Source: JABSSA01 sp039984715 (GTDB taxonomy: Bacteria; Pseudomonadota; Alphaproteobacteria; Rhodobacterales; Rhodobacteraceae). Taken from it: DNA of 64,000 nucleotides. The stretch lies in NCBI GenBank assembly GCA_039984715.1, contig JBDWUA010000016.1, positions 248,001 through 312,000 on the forward strand, read 5' to 3'. Below, in pieces: positions 61,497-64,000 of this stretch (positions are counted from its first letter, which is position 1; each line of letters begins with the position of its first letter). A program made the translations under genes and the position numbers. Below the pieces are notes generated by a model that saw only the letters and a program-made list of their open reading frames with translations, ran no database searches and was not told the origin of the DNA.

Positions 61497-62659
61497 TGGC
61501 TGATCATCTAGCGCCGCGCGACATCCTTGCGAAACTGGTGTCTTTCCCAACGGTAAGCCGGGATACAAATCTGCCCCTGATCGAATGGGTGGAAGCCTAT
61601 TTAGGGGACCATGGCATCACGTCACATCGTTGGCCTGACCCTGATCAACCGCACAAGGCTGCGTTATTCGCGCATGTCGGACCGTGGGAAGAGGGGGCCA
61701 TAGTGCTGTCTGGTCACACGGATGTGGTGCCAGTGGATGGTCAACCTTGGGACAGCGATCCGTTTGAATTGACCGAACGGGACGGCAAATTGTTCGGGCG
61801 TGGCAGCACTGACATGAAAGGGTTCGATGCGCTGGCCATTTGGGCGCTGGTCGAAGCGCATAAGCGCGGTGTGGCCAAACCGTTGCAATTGGCCCTCAGC
61901 TTTGACGAAGAAATCGGTTGCACCGGTGCGCCGCCGATGATCGAGGCGATGCAACCAGTATTGCCCAAGGGGGCGGTCGTGATTGTCGGTGAGCCATCGA
62001 TGATGAAAGCGGTGACTGGCCATAAAGGCGGCGTCGGGTTTCACACCCATATCATCGGATTCGAGGTGCATTCCTCTATTGCGTATCAAGGTGTCAGCGC
62101 CATCCATGAAGCTGCGCGCCTGATCCAATGGTCAAATGAAATAAATGAAGCCGCCGCAGCCGCTGAACCGCAAGGCGTCGCGGCGATGTTTGATCCGCCT
62201 TATACCACGTGGCATGTGGGAACGATCCAAGGGGGAACGGCCAACAATATCACGGCCAAGGATTGTACGTTTGTCATGGGGTATCGCGTCGTGCCCGGCG
62301 ACGATCTTGCGGTTTTGGAACGGTTGTGGATGGACAAAGTTGCAGAGGTGCAAGCGGCAATGCAAGCCGTGCATCCTGACACGGAAATTCGCCTGACGCC
62401 ACAATACGATGTGCCCCCGTTACGGCCTGAAACCGACGGGGCGGCGGAGACCTTGGCGCGTGCATTGACGGGTGACAATGGCACTCATGTGGTCAGTTAC
62501 GGAACCGAAGCAGGCCAGTTTCAGGCGGCGGGATATTCGGCGGTTGTGTGCGGTCCGGGCGACATCGCGCAGGCGCATCAACCCAACGAATTCGTCACCG
62601 TGGAACAGTTCAATGCAGGGCATGATTTCATGATCAAACTGGTCGATACGTTGACGTAA
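61496..62659 (+). CDS. ArgE/M20-family deacylase
   Basis: 387 residues from the ATG at 61496. Metal site motifs are LSGHTDVVPVDGQ, FGRGSTDMKGFDAL and LSFDEEIGCTGAP with its catalytic Glu, as in acetylornithine deacetylase and related M20 hydrolases. The ATG overlaps the ATPase stop by one base, so translation is coupled to the transporter. In this setting it is more likely an N-acyl-amino-acid or peptide deacylase than arginine biosynthesis. Confidence 0.88.
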   Translation: MADHLAPRDILAKLVSFPTVSRDTNLPLIEWVEAYLGDHGITSHRWPDPDQPHKAALFAHVGPWEEGAIVLSGHTDVVPVDGQPWDSDPFELTERDGKLFGRGSTDMKGFDALAIWALVEAHKRGVAKPLQLALSFDEEIGCTGAPPMIEAMQPVLPKGAVVIVGEPSMMKAVTGHKGGVGFHTHIIGFEVHSSIAYQGVSAIHEAARLIQWSNEINEAAAAAEPQGVAAMFDPPYTTWHVGTIQGGTANNITAKDCTFVMGYRVVPGDDLAVLERLWMDKVAEVQAAMQAVHPDTEIRLTPQYDVPPLRPETDGAAETLARALTGDNGTHVVSYGTEAGQFQAAGYSAVVCGPGDIAQAHQPNEFVTVEQFNAGHDFMIKLVDTLT

Positions 62660-62729
62660 CGATCCTTTCATACACGTTCTTGGTGAACTGGCTTGAATGT
62701 TGCGGAACAGGCGTCATAAGACGTCGTCC

Positions 62730-64000
62730 ATGACGTTCCCGATATCCGAAATGACCCCTGTTCGATGGTCCGAACCATTGCCTGAAAAGGCGGATGTTGT
62801 GGTGATCGGTGGCGGGATTATTGGCGTTTGCACCGCTTTGTTTCTGGCCCGAGAAGGTGTGCAGGTTCTGTTGCTGGAAAAGGGGCGGATTGCGGGGGAA
62901 CAATCCAGCCGCAATTGGGGCTGGATTCGACAACAGGGCCGTGACCCTGATGAATTGCCGATCATGATGGATGCCAATCACCTGTGGCAGGAATTGGCGA
63001 CACAAACCAATGAGGATTTTGGTCTGGTCAAAGGCGGCGTCGCTTATGTCGCGCGCACGCAAGCCGCGCTTGATAAATACGCGAAATGGATGACCTATGC
63101 CGATGTGCATGGCATCGACACGCGAGTGTTGGATACCACTCAAACCTATGGATTGTTGCCGGGCCTCAGCGGGTCTGTGGCCGGGGCGCTTTATACCCCG
63201 TCTGATATGCGGGCCGAACCGTGGTTGGCGACATCTGCGTTGGCCGGTATCGCCAAGCGGGACGGCGTTCGCTTGGTCGAGGATTGTGCCGTGCGCGGTC
63301 TTGATGTGGCTGCGGGTCAAGTTGTGGGTGTGCATACAGAAAAAGGGCATGTTCAGGCGTCCGAAGTCGTTCTGGCCGGGGGCGCGTGGTCCGCATTGTT
63401 TTTGGCACGGCACGGGGTTTTCCTGCCGCAGTTGTCTGTGCGTTCGACCGTTGCGGCGACGACGCGTGTTCCGGCCAGCTTTACTGCGGCGGCGTCCGAG
63501 GGCGAGCTGAGCTTTCGACCCCGTTTGGATGGTGGTTTGTCATTGTCTGCCGGCGGGTTGCACGAGCTGTTTGTCGGCCCGCACGCGATTAAGTCGCTGC
63601 CGTCTTTCCTTACTCAGTTGCGTCATGATCCCTTTGGAACGCGCCTGTTGCCTTCTGCGCCGCGCGGATATCCCGATGCATGGGGCACACCGTGCCGCTG
63701 GGACGAAGATCAACCCAGCCCGTTCGAAAATATGCGCGTTTTGAACCCGGCCCCAAATGCTGCGAATGTGACCCGCATATCGCACGCACTTGCGCGGGTC
63801 TTTCCGCATTTGGGGCCGGTTCAATTGCGTACGACTTGGGCTGGAATGATTGATACGATGCCTGATATTGTGCCGGTGATCGATCGTGTGCGAGCCTTGC
63901 CGGGGTTGACGTTGGGCACGGGATTATCGGGGCACGGTTTTGGAATTGGACCGGGGGTCGGACGCGTTTTGGCCCGATTGGTGATGGGCGAAGCGCCCGG
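62730..64000 (+). CDS. FAD-dependent amino-acid oxidase/dehydrogenase (DAO), cut at window end
   Basis: The frame is open to the last base, about 423 residues. The FAD-binding motif VVVIGGGIIGVCTALFLAREG is near residue 22. Later landmarks are SSRNWGWIRQQGRD, LAGGAWSALF and TWAGMIDTMPDIVPVID with GLTLGTGLSGHGFGIGPG near the end, all typical of DadA/glycine-oxidase-like DAO enzymes. Starts at 62697 and 62751 are also in frame. It follows the deacylase by about 70 bases and may oxidise its amino-acid product. Confidence 0.88.
   Translation, partial: MTFPISEMTPVRWSEPLPEKADVVVIGGGIIGVCTALFLAREGVQVLLLEKGRIAGEQSSRNWGWIRQQGRDPDELPIMMDANHLWQELATQTNEDFGLVKGGVAYVARTQAALDKYAKWMTYADVHGIDTRVLDTTQTYGLLPGLSGSVAGALYTPSDMRAEPWLATSALAGIAKRDGVRLVEDCAVRGLDVAAGQVVGVHTEKGHVQASEVVLAGGAWSALFLARHGVFLPQLSVRSTVAATTRVPASFTAAASEGELSFRPRLDGGLSLSAGGLHELFVGPHAIKSLPSFLTQLRHDPFGTRLLPSAPRGYPDAWGTPCRWDEDQPSPFENMRVLNPAPNAANVTRISHALARVFPHLGPVQLRTTWAGMIDTMPDIVPVIDRVRALPGLTLGTGLSGHGFGIGPGVGRVLARLVMGEAP

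Noticed and set aside
1..64000. tRNA, rRNA or riboswitch
   Set aside because: I looked for T-loop and conserved riboswitch signatures and saw none, but a dedicated search (tRNAscan, Infernal) would be decisive.

Overview
The window looks like a chromosomal segment of an alphaproteobacterium of the Rhodobacterales (Roseobacter group). The evidence is the ftsQ-ftsA-ftsZ-lpxC-bamD-recN order, an FtsZ with a long acidic/proline-rich linker, aerobic-type cobaltochelatase CobS/CobT beside bolA and a J-domain gene, malate synthase G with a GlcG-like gene, a VPLPA-type sorting-signal protein and a DUF3422 protein. The species cannot be told from sequence alone; an Octadecabacter/Loktanella/Yoonia-like genome would fit. 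I see no tRNA, rRNA, CRISPR array, transposase or phage gene.

Layout. 1-7.4 kb: end of the division/cell-wall cluster (ftsQ end, ftsA, ftsZ, lpxC, bamD, recN), all on the + strand. 7.6-13.9 kb: ClC chloride channel, then on the - strand a DUF427 protein, a prolidase-like aminopeptidase P, cobT and a small exported protein. 14.2-17.0 kb: cobS, a J-domain protein, bolA and a DUF4177-like protein. 17.2-22.6 kb: a TPR protein with five near-identical 50-residue repeats, an OmpA-like protein, gatB and an unknown protein. 22.7-28.5 kb: envelope and unknown genes (TPR-like helical protein, lytic transglycosylase, an esterase-like lipoprotein with two small membrane proteins, an SDR, and a VPLPA protein whose last residues are cut off by a TAG). 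28.9-40.7 kb: metabolism (pepN, glcB and a GlcG-like gene, a C26 amidotransferase-like hydrolase, a methyltransferase, an SDR, pntA-pntB).

40.7-53.2 kb is an accessory stretch: AraC/metallo-hydrolase pair, two GNATs, MOSC protein/FtrA-like regulator, three orphan genes (one probably immunity-like), TetR/membrane protein pair, and a minimal mercury-type locus (merR, merF, GDCCxYCSY protein) without a reductase in view. Six copies of a previously unlabelled 77-78 bp repeat, plus fragments, sit in the gaps between these genes, nearly all in one orientation. The stretch also has three well-formed regulatory dyads: a 36-bp palindrome that contains the Shine-Dalgarno of the FtrA-like gene, a paired TetR operator, and a MerR-type promoter with a 19-bp spacer.

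53.5-64 kb: DUF3422 protein, a glycine-rich small protein, then a peptide-type ABC transporter (oppA-oppB-oppC on the -, double ATPase on the + strand) followed by an ArgE-family deacylase and an FAD-dependent amino-acid oxidase cut by the window end. The last group reads as an uptake-and-degradation module for an acylated or peptide-like nitrogen compound.
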